Of a DNA stretch of 64,000 bases, positions 16,695-26,630 are shown one piece after another (the first letter of the stretch is position 1; each line of letters starts with the position of its first letter). The notes under the pieces were generated by a model. That model searched no databases, was not told the DNA's origin, and worked only from the letters and a program-made list of their open reading frames with translations. The stretch covers positions 620,001 through 684,000 of the forward strand of contig NZ_CP021023.1 of NCBI RefSeq assembly GCF_002117005.1. The letters run 5' to 3'. A program made the position numbers and the translations under genes. This stretch comes from Sedimentisphaera salicampi. Its GTDB lineage: Bacteria; Planctomycetota; Phycisphaerae; Sedimentisphaerales; Sedimentisphaeraceae.

Positions 16695-17735
16695 TTATTT
16701 CGGTATAAACGCACGGAACCCGCAATTGAAATGGGTAGGCAGAGGGGAACTTGATAAACTTTCTGAAACCTTGCAGTTCTGGGCCGAATCGCACCAGCTT
16801 CCGCCTTTCAGTACTCGTGAGCCTTCACTGCTAGTCGAATCCGTCCATTCCCAAACGTTTCCTGCCATATCGCAAAGGCTGTATCCGTATTCACCGAATT
16901 GGCCTACGGGGGTTGTGTGCGGGAAGCTGGGAAGGCCTTGGGGATTGTTTAAATCGTAATTAGCTTTTGAGCTGTCTATGTTTAGTCCGCAGCCGTAGTG
17001 GAATGATGCGTTGTAATCTGCCGCTGCCTGCCACTGGGCTTCACTGGGAAGCACATAGCTGTAAAAATCGCAGAATGCCTTCGCTCCAAACCAGCTCACC
17101 TCAACCACAGGATGACTGTTCATATCATATCCGCTGCGGGATTCTACGTGAAAATAGCCGTCTGAGAAAGAGATCTGGGCGTGCGGATCATCTATATCAT
17201 AGTAAAGCTGGCCGTTATACTCACCTCGAACGCCGTAAATCCCGTCTTTTCGCACTTCTATTTTTCGGGCATCAAGGGCATCGCTTAGAAATTTGCAGTA
17301 TTGGGCGTTGGTGGTTTCGTATTTGCTCATATAGCCAACTAATTCAGCTTCATCAATATACACCCAAGACATACCGCTGAATCCATCCTGAGTAAATGAT
17401 ACCGTTAGATTCACACCAGAGCCGTAAGGGACACTCTCTCCCGCTGCCGGATACTGACTTATAACCGTATCTTGAGGGAATGAAAGGCTGTGCTGCTGGG
17501 TAAGCGATCCCACGGAAAGGCCGGCAGAAAATATCGCTTCCTCAGCCTCGACTTCGCTCAAACCCCAAACAGAAGGAACTTCTACATCAGAGGTTTCGAG
17601 CCAGTGCTGCGCGAAATAGGACAAATCGGACAGATCAATAATCTCGTTGCCGTCGTGGTCTAAGGCTGTGTCCCACTGCCCTAAGGAGGCAGCAGAAAGG
17701 AAAACTGCAAACAGAAACGCCGATGCGTATTTCAT
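16695..17735 (-). CDS. Secreted dockerin-like / PASTA / SUMF1-domain protein
   Basis: 346 aa in four parts: signal peptide (1 to about 19); a dockerin-like Ca-binding motif at about 24-46 (D-H-D-G-N-E-I-I-D-L-S-D-L-S-Y-F-A-Q-H-W); a PASTA domain at about 54-112 (V-W-G-L-S-E-V-E-A-E-E-A, then V-I-S-Q-Y-P-A-A-G-E-S-V); and a C-terminal formylglycine-generating-enzyme (SUMF1) fold ending C-G-F-R-A-F-I-P-K. The Cys pair of true FGE (C-x4-C after GGSF) is not matched: here it is GGSWC then C after five residues. So it is probably a SUMF1-fold binding or structural protein, not the sulfatase activator. Confidence 0.8.
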   Translation of the reverse strand: MKYASAFLFAVFLSAASLGQWDTALDHDGNEIIDLSDLSYFAQHWLETSDVEVPSVWGLSEVEAEEAIFSAGLSVGSLTQQHSLSFPQDTVISQYPAAGESVPYGSGVNLTVSFTQDGFSGMSWVYIDEAELVGYMSKYETTNAQYCKFLSDALDARKIEVRKDGIYGVRGEYNGQLYYDIDDPHAQISFSDGYFHVESRSGYDMNSHPVVEVSWFGAKAFCDFYSYVLPSEAQWQAAADYNASFHYGCGLNIDSSKANYDLNNPQGLPSFPHTTPVGQFGEYGYSLCDMAGNVWEWTDSTSSEGSRVLKGGSWCDSAQNCKVSESLSSSPLPTHFNCGFRAFIPK

Positions 17736-17898
17736 ATTCAGTATCTCCAGTAAAGTAGTAAAAAGCTTGCTCTATACTGAAAATACAGCAATCAATGCTT
17801 TTTTTCAAAAAAACTGAAAAAAGCTGAATTGTTCCTGCAAATTTGAAGATATTAAGCCGCAGGCAAAAACCACTCATTCTGAAAACCTTGCAAAAGAC

Positions 17899-18522
17899 CT
17901 ATTGATCACCCCTGATGATATCAGCGATAATCATAAGTCTGCTGGTATTGTCTCGTTCGTTTTCACTCAGCCTTGATGCTATATACTTGATTGTGTCTTT
18001 GGTCTCAGGGATAACCACGTGTTCAAGAACGTTCACTCTCCGCCTTGTCTTCTGGAGATCTGTAGCGAGCAGGTATGCCTGTTTTTCCTTCTCGGCAAGC
18101 TCAATAATCATATCAAAGACCTTCTCAAGTGAATACAAAGCGGCATCCAGCTCAGGGCTTGTTTTTGCATATCCATAGCATATGACATCCCCCTCAAGCT
18201 TCTTCTCAAGAGAAGGAACTCTAACATTCATTATGCTGGCAAACTGCACAGCAAGGTTGAATTTTTTCACAGGAACTTCCAGAGCCGCTGCCACATCTTC
18301 AGGCTCCATGGAAGCTCTTGCGAGCATAAACCGCCTTGAAGTATTGTTCAGGGCCTTTTCCACTTCTTTTCGAAGCGGAGCGATCCCGCGTGAAATCTGC
18401 ACAAGCTGCCTTGAAAGCTCATCACGCTTTTGACTTAAAAGCTTATGGCCTCTTTCTGCAAGCTCAACCTTCCTTCGAAGCCTGAGCATCTCCATTCTTG
18501 TAGCACTGACATTTGCCTGCAT
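17899..18522 (-). CDS. ntpD: V/A-type ATPase subunit D (central shaft)
   Basis: 207 aa, almost wholly alpha-helical, starting with V-S-A-T-R-M-E-M-L-R-L-R-R-K, the conserved N-terminus of subunit D. It forms the coiled-coil rotor axle inside the A3B3 hexamer. It is the last gene of the operon, 24 bp after subunit B. The following 163 bp to the next gene has AT-rich inverted repeats but no clear terminator. Confidence 0.95.
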   Translation of the reverse strand: MQANVSATRMEMLRLRRKVELAERGHKLLSQKRDELSRQLVQISRGIAPLRKEVEKALNNTSRRFMLARASMEPEDVAAALEVPVKKFNLAVQFASIMNVRVPSLEKKLEGDVICYGYAKTSPELDAALYSLEKVFDMIIELAEKEKQAYLLATDLQKTRRRVNVLEHVVIPETKDTIKYIASRLSENERDNTSRLMIIADIIRGDQ

Positions 18523-18546
18523 TTGCTCTGCCGATTAAATTTAGTG

Positions 18547-19947
18547 TTATTCTGAATTCTGCCCTGCTGAAGACCTGAACTTAGGCATATACTTATCGAT
18601 AAGCTCTTTATCAATACGCTTGAGCTCTGCATCCTCGAACATAGTCAGAAGCTCCCACCCGAGATCAAGGGTTTCATAGACAGAGCGGTTTTCGCGATAG
18701 CCCTGTTTGATGTATCTGGCCTCAAACTCATTTGCAAACTTCATATACTTCTGATCCTCTTCGCTCAAAGCTGCCTCACCGAGGATTGTAGCAAGCTCCT
18801 GAGCTTCCTTACCTCTTGCATAGGCTGCGTAAAGCTGGTTGTAAACGTCTGCGTGGTCGTCTCGCGTTTTGCCTTCGCCAATACCCTTGTCCTTCAGCCT
18901 TGAGAGGCTTGGCATTACATCCACAGGCGGTGTAACATTGTTCCTGTAAAGCGAGCGGGACATAATAATCTGCCCTTCGGTAATATAGCCTGTAAGGTCG
19001 GGAACGGGGTGAGTTTTATCGTCCTCGGGCATTGTAAGCACAGGCACCATAGTAATAGAGCCCTGATTGCCCTTAACCCTGCCGGCACGTTCGTAAATCG
19101 TTGCAAGGTCTGTATAGAGATATCCCGGGTAGCCCCTTCTTCCGGGCACCTCGAGCCTTGAAGCACTAATCTGACGAAGTGCTTCGCAGTAGTTTGTCAT
19201 ATCGTTTAGGATTACAAGCACCTGCATCCCCCTGTCGAAAGCGAGATACTCAGCGGCAGTCAGTGCAACACGCGGCGTGGAAATTCTTTCGATAGCCGGG
19301 TCGTTGGCGAGATTGATAAACAGTGCAGCACGCTCAATCGCTCCGGTGTCTGTTAGGTCTTTAATGAAGAACTGAGCGGCTTCAAACGTAATACCCATCG
19401 CTGCAAATACAACCGCAAACTGCTCATCATCGCCTAATACAGTAGCCTGTCTTGCAAGCTGGGCGGTGAGCTCATCGTGCGGAAGGCCGGAACCGGAGAA
19501 TACCGGCAGCTTCTGGCCGCGCACAAGCGGATTGAGCCCGTCGATGGTTGAGATTCCCGTCTGAATAAACTCGTTAGGATAATCGCGGCTGTATGGATTG
19601 ATCGGACTGCCGTTAATATTGAGCCTTTTTTCGGGGATTATATCAGGCCCGTCATCGGACGGTACACCGATACCTGTGAAAACCCTTCCGAGGATATCGG
19701 GTGATACGCCCAGCTCAAGGGGCTTGCCCAGAGGACGAACTTTCGATTCATCAATATCAATGCCTTCTGTGCCTTCGAAAACCTGCACTAGCACTTTCTT
19801 GCCGTCAACCTGCAGGATCTGCCCATGCCTCATAGAGCCGTCTCCAAGCTCTATATCAACAATATGGCCGTACTTTGCGTCTTCGACACCCTCGACGACC
19901 ATCAGCGGGCCTGCAATACTGGATACTGTTTTATATTCTTTAAGCAT
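18547..19947 (-). CDS. ntpB: V/A-type ATPase subunit B (non-catalytic)
   Basis: 466 aa, typical B length. Conserved segments include [20 protein letters not shown], the [18 protein letters not shown] loop that replaces Walker A in this non-catalytic subunit, and [16 protein letters not shown]. It alternates with subunit A in the head. Its ATG overlaps the end of subunit A (ATGCTTAA), so the two are translationally coupled, which suits 1:1 stoichiometry. Confidence 0.97.
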   Translation of the reverse strand: MLKEYKTVSSIAGPLMVVEGVEDAKYGHIVDIELGDGSMRHGQILQVDGKKVLVQVFEGTEGIDIDESKVRPLGKPLELGVSPDILGRVFTGIGVPSDDGPDIIPEKRLNINGSPINPYSRDYPNEFIQTGISTIDGLNPLVRGQKLPVFSGSGLPHDELTAQLARQATVLGDDEQFAVVFAAMGITFEAAQFFIKDLTDTGAIERAALFINLANDPAIERISTPRVALTAAEYLAFDRGMQVLVILNDMTNYCEALRQISASRLEVPGRRGYPGYLYTDLATIYERAGRVKGNQGSITMVPVLTMPEDDKTHPVPDLTGYITEGQIIMSRSLYRNNVTPPVDVMPSLSRLKDKGIGEGKTRDDHADVYNQLYAAYARGKEAQELATILGEAALSEEDQKYMKFANEFEARYIKQGYRENRSVYETLDLGWELLTMFEDAELKRIDKELIDKYMPKFRSSAGQNSE

Positions 19948-21721
19948 TCACCTGCTCCTTCTTCAAAGAGCCAACCTGTTCATCAATTTTATTACGAATC
20001 TGAGCAAACTTATCGAGCTCATCTTCCGGCGTATATTTGCTTCTTGCAATATCTTCCTTCACTTCCGCAGCAACGATCTCATCTATATCGGCACCTGAAT
20101 TGACCGCCTCAAGGGAAACGTTATGCAGGTGAAGGATGGTTTTGAGCATTTCATACTGCTTCTCAAGGGAGGTGTATGTATCAACGCTGTGGAAGGCATT
20201 TTGGTGGAGGAAGTCTTCACGGACAGTTTTAGCTGTTTCAAGTGAAACTCTGTCTGCCGAGCTGATCGCCTCAGCACCAACGAGCCTTACAATCTCAAGG
20301 AGTCCGGCTTCTTTCTCAAGCAGAGACATAAAGGTATTTATCATTTCCATCATCTCTTCTGCCACCTGCTCATCATCAAAGCTCTTGCCGAGATACTCTT
20401 TGTAAAACGAGTAGCTGGTCAGCCAGTCGATTGCCGGGAAGTGCCTCTGCTGGGCAAGGCTGGACTGCAATGACCAGAACACCTTAACCACGTGAAGAGT
20501 TGCCTGCACAACCGAATCTGAGAGGTCGCCGCCAGGAGGACTTACAGCTCCGATAATTGACAGTGCGCCTTCTCTATCCGGGCTTCCAAGACACTGAATC
20601 CGCCCTGCTCGCTCATAAAATGAAGCAATCCTTGAACCGAGATATGCGGGATAGCCCTCTTCTGCGGGCATTTCCTCAAGACGGGTTGAAATTTCTCTCA
20701 TCGCCTCAGCCCAGCGGCTCGTGCTGTCTGCCATAAGGGCAACTTTATAGCCCATATCACGGAAATATTCAGCAATTGTAATTCCGGTGTAAACCGAAGC
20801 CTCTCTCGCTGCTACAGGCATATCGGAAGTGTTGGCAATCAGCACAACACGCTCCATAAGGGGCTTTCCGGATTTCGGATCTTTCAGCTCAGGGAATTCA
20901 GTGAGCACGTCTGTCATTTCGTTGCCGCGCTCGCCGCAGCCTACATAAACCACAACCTCAGCATCAATCCATTTGGCAAGCTGATGCTGCACAACGGTTT
21001 TGCCCGTACCGAACGGGCCGGGAACGCAGGCCGTACCGCCTACACCGATCGGGAAGAACGTATCAATCACCCGCTGCCCTGAAACCATCACCCTGTCCGG
21101 CGTGAGTCTCTGGCGGCTCTTTCGGGGAGAACGTACCGGGCATTCCTGCATCAGCGTTATATTTACCGTTTTGCCGGATTCGGTTTTAACCTGTGCGACA
21201 GTATCGGTAACGGTGTACTCACCGGAGCTTACGCTTTCGAGCTTGCCGCTGACACCCTGAGGCACCATAATCTTATGTTCGAGCAGGGAGCTTTCCTGAA
21301 CAGTTCCTATAATATCCCCTTGAGAGACATCATCGCCTTCATTCATTGAGGCATCAAACTGCCATTTTGTTTCACGGTCGAGCCCGGGGGTGTCATTTCC
21401 CCTCTGTATGAATGCTCCTTCGGTTTCATAGAGGTCTCTCAGCGGACGCTGGATACCATCATAAATGTTCGTAATAAGCCCAGGGCCAAGCTCAACACTC
21501 AGCGGACTGCCTGTATTTACTACAGGTTCGCCCGGGCCTACCCCGACAGTATCCTCGTAAACCTGCACGTTTGCCCTGCCGGCATGCAGTTCTACGATCT
21601 CGCCTATGAGGTTGGCCTCGCCAACCCTGACAACGTCGTACATTTTTGCCCCGGTCATACCTTCAGCGGTAACCACCGGTCCGGCAACTTTGATAACTCT
21701 ACCCTGTCCAAGTTCTGTCAT
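19940..21721 (-). CDS. ntpA: V/A-type ATPase subunit A (catalytic)
   Basis: 593 aa. Walker A is [10 protein letters not shown] near residue 237, and [11 protein letters not shown] with the catalytic Glu follows. The extra non-homologous region (about residues 110-200) that distinguishes A subunits from F-type beta is present, so this is a true V/A-type enzyme. ATP hydrolysis or synthesis occurs here. The gene begins 54 bp after subunit F in the operon. Confidence 0.98.
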   Translation of the reverse strand: MTELGQGRVIKVAGPVVTAEGMTGAKMYDVVRVGEANLIGEIVELHAGRANVQVYEDTVGVGPGEPVVNTGSPLSVELGPGLITNIYDGIQRPLRDLYETEGAFIQRGNDTPGLDRETKWQFDASMNEGDDVSQGDIIGTVQESSLLEHKIMVPQGVSGKLESVSSGEYTVTDTVAQVKTESGKTVNITLMQECPVRSPRKSRQRLTPDRVMVSGQRVIDTFFPIGVGGTACVPGPFGTGKTVVQHQLAKWIDAEVVVYVGCGERGNEMTDVLTEFPELKDPKSGKPLMERVVLIANTSDMPVAAREASVYTGITIAEYFRDMGYKVALMADSTSRWAEAMREISTRLEEMPAEEGYPAYLGSRIASFYERAGRIQCLGSPDREGALSIIGAVSPPGGDLSDSVVQATLHVVKVFWSLQSSLAQQRHFPAIDWLTSYSFYKEYLGKSFDDEQVAEEMMEMINTFMSLLEKEAGLLEIVRLVGAEAISSADRVSLETAKTVREDFLHQNAFHSVDTYTSLEKQYEMLKTILHLHNVSLEAVNSGADIDEIVAAEVKEDIARSKYTPEDELDKFAQIRNKIDEQVGSLKKEQVNA

Positions 21722-21775
21722 TTCTATTTCCTAAACTGCTTTACAAAAATGCCCGCTTCCAGCAGGCGTAAGCAC

Positions 21776-22096
21776 TTATCCATTCTTCAGTATATCGATT
21801 CCCGTTGCGAGCTTGAGCACCTTTCCGAGAGATTCCATCGCAAACCCCTCAGATTCCGAAACAAACGGAAGAACAAGCACGCAGGGCGTTGCTTCTGCAT
21901 TTTTCTTTTCGAAAACCTCGTTTGCCTTATGTGCGATATCCTCGGATACCACAATCAGGCTGTAGTTTTCTGTAAGCATATTTTCCGCTGCCTGAGACAC
22001 ATCGTCATCCTCATGGACTGGATGGGTATCAAGCCCAAGCGCAGAAAACGGCATTACAAAATCCGAACTTCCCAGTACTGCTGCCTTACCCTGCAT
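21776..22096 (-). CDS. ntpF: V/A-type ATPase subunit F
   Basis: 106 aa if started at 22096 (MQGKAAVLGSSDFVMPFSAL); a longer frame to 22171 exists, but it runs back into subunit C. The chosen start overlaps the subunit C stop in TGATG, a common coupling arrangement. Conserved points are G-S-S-D-F-V near the start and V-V-S-E-D-I-A in the middle, matching the Rossmann-like F subunit that binds the D shaft. Short and easily mis-started. Confidence 0.88.
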   Translation of the reverse strand: MQGKAAVLGSSDFVMPFSALGLDTHPVHEDDDVSQAAENMLTENYSLIVVSEDIAHKANEVFEKKNAEATPCVLVLPFVSESEGFAMESLGKVLKLATGIDILKNG

Positions 22097-23115
22097 CAAA
22101 CCCCCAATCTGTCTGAAATAAACTGCTTTGAAAGCCCGTTTTTCTTTGCGGTTATCACGATCCGCAGCCATCTGAGCTCAATAATCTTTCTGTAGTAGTA
22201 GGCAATAAGGGGCTGGAGCCCTGCGGCTATATAATCAGCCACATCGCAGCATCGCTGCAGATGACGTTCGCAAAGAGCCTCAAACCGCACAAACGAGCTG
22301 TTATTGTTGAGATAATCCACGCTGGATACAATCATCGGCTCGTAATCAGTGGAATAGAAGATCTGATCGAACACATCAAAGCTCTGGAACATTGCTCCTT
22401 TGAGCTTGTCGATATCGACAAAGCCGCCCGCTATAAACGGCGGCTCCTCTTCGCTGCCTGCAAATTTTGAACGAATAACCATCCCGATATTGGTAAGGTC
22501 GATTCGCGCTGCGGTAAGGTCTGAGAGGTAAACGAGCTTTGCGTCTTGCGCCAGCTTCTTATGCCACTGAAACTCGATTCTGTCTATGGCATAATCAATT
22601 GAACGCAGGTCTTTGGTGGCGTAATATTCGAGTACTGATTCTTCTGCGGCCTGCCTGAAATGGGATGGAAGGTCGCTGTAGTCGTCGCTTTCGAAAATAC
22701 TCTCAAACTGCTCAGGCGGCACTGTGCCGGCATTGGAGTAGTCCTCGCCTATGGGTCTTTCGGCGGCAAACCGCCTCACCGCGAGCCTCAGGTTAGACAT
22801 ATCCGCTTCAACCTCCGGCAGAGAGGCTATCGGGCTGCCCGAGGCCATATCTTTGAAAAAGGATTTCAGCTCGTTCCTCGCATCTGCAAGGATGCTGTAT
22901 ATCCTCTCAATAGGCTCATCGGGCTGGAAACCGTAATCACTGCCGGCCGTGCATTCTATTGCTTCTTTATAGCTTCCAGCGGAAGCCATATCAGCAAATA
23001 CATTAAGGGGCAGAAGTTTTGTCTGCATTGCCCGCACGAGACCTGCATGATAGGCGTAATCCCAATTCTCTTTGCCCGCTCTGGGCGTTTGGATTATTTC
23101 GTATATTTCCTGCAT
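22096..23115 (-). CDS. ntpC: V/A-type ATPase subunit C (AC39/V0d-type)
   Basis: 339 aa, helical. It starts W-D-Y-A-Y-H-A-G-L-V-R-A-M-Q-T-K-L-L at about residues 19-36, as in AC39-type subunits, which link the central shaft to the rotor ring. Repeated helical sets contain Y-A-T-K-D-L-R-S-I-D and Y-Y-R-K-I-I-E-L-R-W near the C-terminus. Order between E and F is the usual one for bacterial V-ATPase operons. Confidence 0.92.
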   Translation of the reverse strand: MQEIYEIIQTPRAGKENWDYAYHAGLVRAMQTKLLPLNVFADMASAGSYKEAIECTAGSDYGFQPDEPIERIYSILADARNELKSFFKDMASGSPIASLPEVEADMSNLRLAVRRFAAERPIGEDYSNAGTVPPEQFESIFESDDYSDLPSHFRQAAEESVLEYYATKDLRSIDYAIDRIEFQWHKKLAQDAKLVYLSDLTAARIDLTNIGMVIRSKFAGSEEEPPFIAGGFVDIDKLKGAMFQSFDVFDQIFYSTDYEPMIVSSVDYLNNNSSFVRFEALCERHLQRCCDVADYIAAGLQPLIAYYYRKIIELRWLRIVITAKKNGLSKQFISDRLGV

Positions 23116-23130
23116 CTGCTGGATAATCCT

Positions 23131-23712
23131 TTATTCAGTAAAAAGCTGAGAGTGTATTTCGCCTTCAAGCTCCGACTGAGCCATTTCCACCAGCACCTCG
23201 AATGAGAGATTGATGCTCACCTGACCGCTTGAAAGAGAAACGCCTCTCTTGAAAGAAGCCTTCTCTTCTGCGAGAGTAAGCTTTAGCCCTGCATCTTTAT
23301 TGATGGAATTAACAAAATCCTCATCAACGAGCTTTTCCTCGCTTCCAGGGAAAATAACTTCATCCCCGTTGACAGCGTTCTTTTTAATAAGCCCTGCATA
23401 GAGCTTTTGAAACTGCTCTTTGCTTAGGTTTTCCATCTTATCATGAACGCGATCATTAAGCTTGGAAACGATCTGCTGCTTTTTGCTCAAAATCTCCGTT
23501 CTGCTCTTCATACGTGCAGTAGCGAGTATTCTTCGCTTTTCCTCTTCGCCGGCTTTCTGCGCCAGCTCATCGGAATGCTGCTCATGGTGCTGAACAAGCT
23601 CATCGGTTTTCTGATTATAAGCGAATATTTTCTTATCGTTTTCAGCTTTGATCTCTTCGGCATTCTTCTCTGCCTCAGAGATAATTTTATTTACAACCTG
23701 TTCTGTATTCAT
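23131..23712 (-). CDS. ntpE: V/A-type ATPase subunit E (peripheral stalk)
   Basis: 193 aa. The N-terminal half is a long charged coiled coil (residues about 5-95) and the C-terminal half is the globular E domain with L-S-S-G-Q-V-S-I-N-L-S-F. With the 107-aa helical protein at 26268-26591 it forms the peripheral stator stalks. It sits between K and C with gaps under 20 bp. Confidence 0.85.
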   Translation of the reverse strand: MNTEQVVNKIISEAEKNAEEIKAENDKKIFAYNQKTDELVQHHEQHSDELAQKAGEEEKRRILATARMKSRTEILSKKQQIVSKLNDRVHDKMENLSKEQFQKLYAGLIKKNAVNGDEVIFPGSEEKLVDEDFVNSINKDAGLKLTLAEEKASFKRGVSLSSGQVSINLSFEVLVEMAQSELEGEIHSQLFTE

Positions 23713-23730
23713 TTGGTCTTCCTGTCGGCT

Positions 23731-24258
23731 TTAGCCCGCAAAAGATGCCCAGTCGATACCGTTATTCACAATCAAGAACCATGCGAGGAATCCGAAGAGA
23801 GCATACAGCTCAACAAAAATACCATACATAACACCGGCCTTAGTAGCCATTTCCGGACGTTTAGCAGCCATAAGAATACCGGCTGCACACACCTTCCCCT
23901 GGAAAATTCCACTGAACAGGCAGGAAATCCCCACGGCCAATCCACCAGCGAGTACGATCCAGCCCTGTGTCATACTCAGCTCGAAAATCTGAGCACCTTG
24001 AGTAAAGGCGTTCATATTTTTCAGAGTAAGCAGAGCTGCCACAAGCCCGTAAATCCCCTGAGAGCTCGGGAGTACTACCAGAAGCATCTGTGTACCGTAT
24101 CTTTCGGGCTTGTCTGTAAGCACACCGTTACCTGCCCTGCCTGCCAAGCTGAGACCAATCGCTGAACCTGTACCTCCGAAGAATACCGCACAGGCCATTC
24201 CCAAAAACGCTAAAGCCGTTCCTGTTAGAGCTGCACCACTGTTAACCATTTCTTCCAT
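23731..24258 (-). CDS. ntpK: V/A-type ATPase subunit K (proteolipid rotor ring), Na+-type signature
   Basis: 175 aa with four transmembrane helices, the duplicated form of the proteolipid. It retains one ion-binding Glu, E150 in F-V-E-L-Y-A-L. Residues that bind Na+ in Enterococcus hirae NtpK (L61, T64, Q65, Q110, E139) have matching positions here: L63, S66 and Q67 in L-P-S-S-Q-G-I-Y, Q120 in I-F-Q-G-K, and E150. This suggests a sodium-coupled ring. The S for T change keeps the hydroxyl. Length, helix count and position in the operon all fit. Confidence 0.93.
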   Translation of the reverse strand: MEEMVNSGAALTGTALAFLGMACAVFFGGTGSAIGLSLAGRAGNGVLTDKPERYGTQMLLVVLPSSQGIYGLVAALLTLKNMNAFTQGAQIFELSMTQGWIVLAGGLAVGISCLFSGIFQGKVCAAGILMAAKRPEMATKAGVMYGIFVELYALFGFLAWFLIVNNGIDWASFAG

Positions 24259-24290
24259 AATTAAATTTCCTTAGTAACTATTGCTTAAAC

Positions 24291-26261
24291 TCAATTTTTA
24301 TATTCTTCGATATGAACGTATCTTGTATTTCTGCTGAACGGAGAGAACTCCATCCCTCCGCCTGAGAAAAATTTCGGGAAATATTCAACAAACTGAAGCC
24401 TGAGCGTATGGACAAACGCCCCGAGCCCGGACTGCAGGAGGTTGAAAGTATGCCCGATAACGAGTATCAGCAGAGTTGCAAGCCATCCGATAAGCGGGGT
24501 CTGGCTGGTTGTCTCTGCCATAATATTCACTGCCATCGCAACGCCTGCTGTTGCCATACCGAGGGCCATGAGCCTCAGATAGCTGAGCAGGTCGCCGAGA
24601 TAGAAAATGAGCCCGAAGAGCTCAAATAAGCCGCCTGCTATACGAACCACCCAGCTGCCTTCACGGACGCTGAACAGCCCTATCACTGCAAGCAGAGCTA
24701 TTGTGATCCATTTAAGAACGCTGCCCATCGCAGGGCTGATGGCTTCAGAGAAGCCGCCCATTATTATCAAGGCGTTGAGAAGGAGTATCCAGCAGAGCTT
24801 GTTTATCACTGCACTTGCCACATCTCCTTTTCGCAGATAATCCCAGCAGCCAACGCCGAGGCCGAACATAAGCTGGATGTAGCCCATTGCAAGCGAGAGA
24901 TACAGGAATGTCATCGGTTCTACGAGAGGATCGAACCACGTCATACTGTCTATCGCACCGCTGAGCCAGCCTACATCATTTTTCACCGCAAAATCGTATA
25001 TCAGAGTTCCAAACCAGCCGCCTGTCATCGCACCTGCAACTACCGTGCAGACAGAGCATATAGCCAGAGCTCTGAAGAATTTTTTATCGCCTTGGAATTT
25101 TTTGATAAAGAAAACGCTGGCGAGAATCATAATTATGCCGTAAGCGGCGTCTGTGAGACATAGCCCGAAAAACACAGCGAAAAACGGTGCCATAAATGCT
25201 GTTGGGTCTACGTCTTTGTATTGGGGGCTGCCGTAGAGGCCGAGAATCGCCTCGAAAGGCCTTGCCCACTTGGAATTCTCTATCGCCACAGGCACCTGTT
25301 CGCCCTCTTCCGGCTCAATTTTTGTGTAGCCGGTGCTTTCAAACTTCTCGAGCATTGCATCAAGGCAATGAAGCTGATTTGTCTTTATCCATCCCTCAAA
25401 AAAGCTTACAGAATCAGACCCGGGAGCATCTGAGCGTGCATACATAGCATCGGCCTTGTTTCTAAGATAGTCGTGAAGGATCTGGAAATCTGTATTTTTA
25501 TCTGCTAGGTCTTCGGCTTTTCTCCGCTCCGCCTTAATGCGGTCTGAGATCGTGCTTCTCTTCTGTTCAATATACTCAAGATTCTCGGCTATCGTTCCTC
25601 GATAGTCAGTGTGAACGAATGCCTCAAACTCCGAAGCTCTGAGGATTTTCTGCACGTCTGCCGCCTGCGATTTATCCGCTGCTGCAGCAAACCTGACGCA
25701 CTTTTTATCACTGCATACAACATCCAAAACAACGTCGTATTCTTCAAGCTGTTTCTGTACAGTCCCGAAATTGCGGGGAGGAAGAGTGCCGATGAAAAAT
25801 TTTACATTTTCAAATTTCTCAAGCTCATCAAGAGGGATATCAATATCCTTCCATTTCACCAGATCATCGTATTTGAGCTTGAGCTCGTAATCTTCTGCCC
25901 TGAGCTTGTCTATCTGTTTTCTCGCTGAATTAACCTTTTCTGCTGCCTCTTCAAGCTCGCTGTTCTCAGCTACTTCGCGATACTGCTTTCTGGATACAGG
26001 CACTTTCGGCTGCATCAGAGATGTGGGGGTTTCGCTGAACTCCTCAAGGAAACTAATATCTTTCTGAAGCTCGCTTATCTTCTCCTCAAGCTTTCTCGGC
26101 TTTTCGGCTCTGCAGGCAAGCTGGTCGTAATTTCTGCATACAGCAGAATCCTTGCTTGAGAGCAGATGAAGGAGCCCTGTTTCCTGAAGCTCTGCGAGGA
26201 GTTTGTCTGCCTCACTCTTGTGCGAGGCAATCAAAATTTTTGTCATATCTACAACGGCCAT
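24291..26261 (-). CDS. ntpI: V/A-type ATPase subunit I (membrane stator, a-subunit equivalent)
   Basis: 656 aa. The first 330 residues are cytosolic with coiled-coil arms; the C-terminal half has about seven to eight transmembrane helices (from P-F-F-A-V-F-F-G-L-C-L-T-D-A-A-Y-G onward). The conserved arginine helix is in D-L-L-S-Y-L-R-L-M-A-L-G-M-A, and G-H-T-F-N follows. It forms the ion half-channels next to the K ring. It starts 6 bp after the H subunit stop. Confidence 0.95.
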   Translation of the reverse strand: MAVVDMTKILIASHKSEADKLLAELQETGLLHLLSSKDSAVCRNYDQLACRAEKPRKLEEKISELQKDISFLEEFSETPTSLMQPKVPVSRKQYREVAENSELEEAAEKVNSARKQIDKLRAEDYELKLKYDDLVKWKDIDIPLDELEKFENVKFFIGTLPPRNFGTVQKQLEEYDVVLDVVCSDKKCVRFAAAADKSQAADVQKILRASEFEAFVHTDYRGTIAENLEYIEQKRSTISDRIKAERRKAEDLADKNTDFQILHDYLRNKADAMYARSDAPGSDSVSFFEGWIKTNQLHCLDAMLEKFESTGYTKIEPEEGEQVPVAIENSKWARPFEAILGLYGSPQYKDVDPTAFMAPFFAVFFGLCLTDAAYGIIMILASVFFIKKFQGDKKFFRALAICSVCTVVAGAMTGGWFGTLIYDFAVKNDVGWLSGAIDSMTWFDPLVEPMTFLYLSLAMGYIQLMFGLGVGCWDYLRKGDVASAVINKLCWILLLNALIIMGGFSEAISPAMGSVLKWITIALLAVIGLFSVREGSWVVRIAGGLFELFGLIFYLGDLLSYLRLMALGMATAGVAMAVNIMAETTSQTPLIGWLATLLILVIGHTFNLLQSGLGAFVHTLRLQFVEYFPKFFSGGGMEFSPFSRNTRYVHIEEYKN

Positions 26262-26267
26262 AAGCCT

Positions 26268-26591
26268 CTACTCCTGCTTATCCGCCATTGAGAGAACTCT
26301 ATTTACAATCATATCGGAAGCAGCCTCCACGCTCGACTGACTCACATTCTCCAGCTCACTGCATTGAGACTTGGAGTTTTTTTCTATGGCATCCGCCTCA
26401 ACGTAACCTTCGCTGCGAGCATCTTTTACAGCCTTATCAATCTTCTGCTTCCTTGAAGACTCTGCATCACTGAGTTTTTTCTTACGCTCAGATTCAGCCT
26501 TCTTCATTTCGGCCTCAGCATCGGCTCTTGCCTTTGATTCAATCTCTTCAGCCTTCTTTTCAGCATCCTTGATTTTCTTTATGAGCTCCAT
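26268..26591 (-). CDS. V/A-type ATPase subunit H/G (peripheral-stalk coiled coil)
   Basis: 107 aa, nearly all charged heptads (K-K-I-K-D-A-E-K-K-A-E-E-I-E-S-K-A-R-A). This matches the small peripheral-stalk subunit that pairs with E and is the usual first V-ATPase gene in bacterial operons. Sequence is low-complexity, so identity rests on length, coiled coil and position directly before subunit I. Confidence 0.75.
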   Translation of the reverse strand: MELIKKIKDAEKKAEEIESKARADAEAEMKKAESERKKKLSDAESSRKQKIDKAVKDARSEGYVEADAIEKNSKSQCSELENVSQSSVEAASDMIVNRVLSMADKQE

Positions 26592-26630
26592 TGTCTATAT
26601 CCTCACATTAAAAGCTTATCAGAAAGCTCA

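Noticed and set aside
16695-17735. Canonical formylglycine-generating enzyme for the sulfatase
   Set aside because: Cys spacing in the active-site loop differs from that of FGE, and the protein carries dockerin and PASTA parts.
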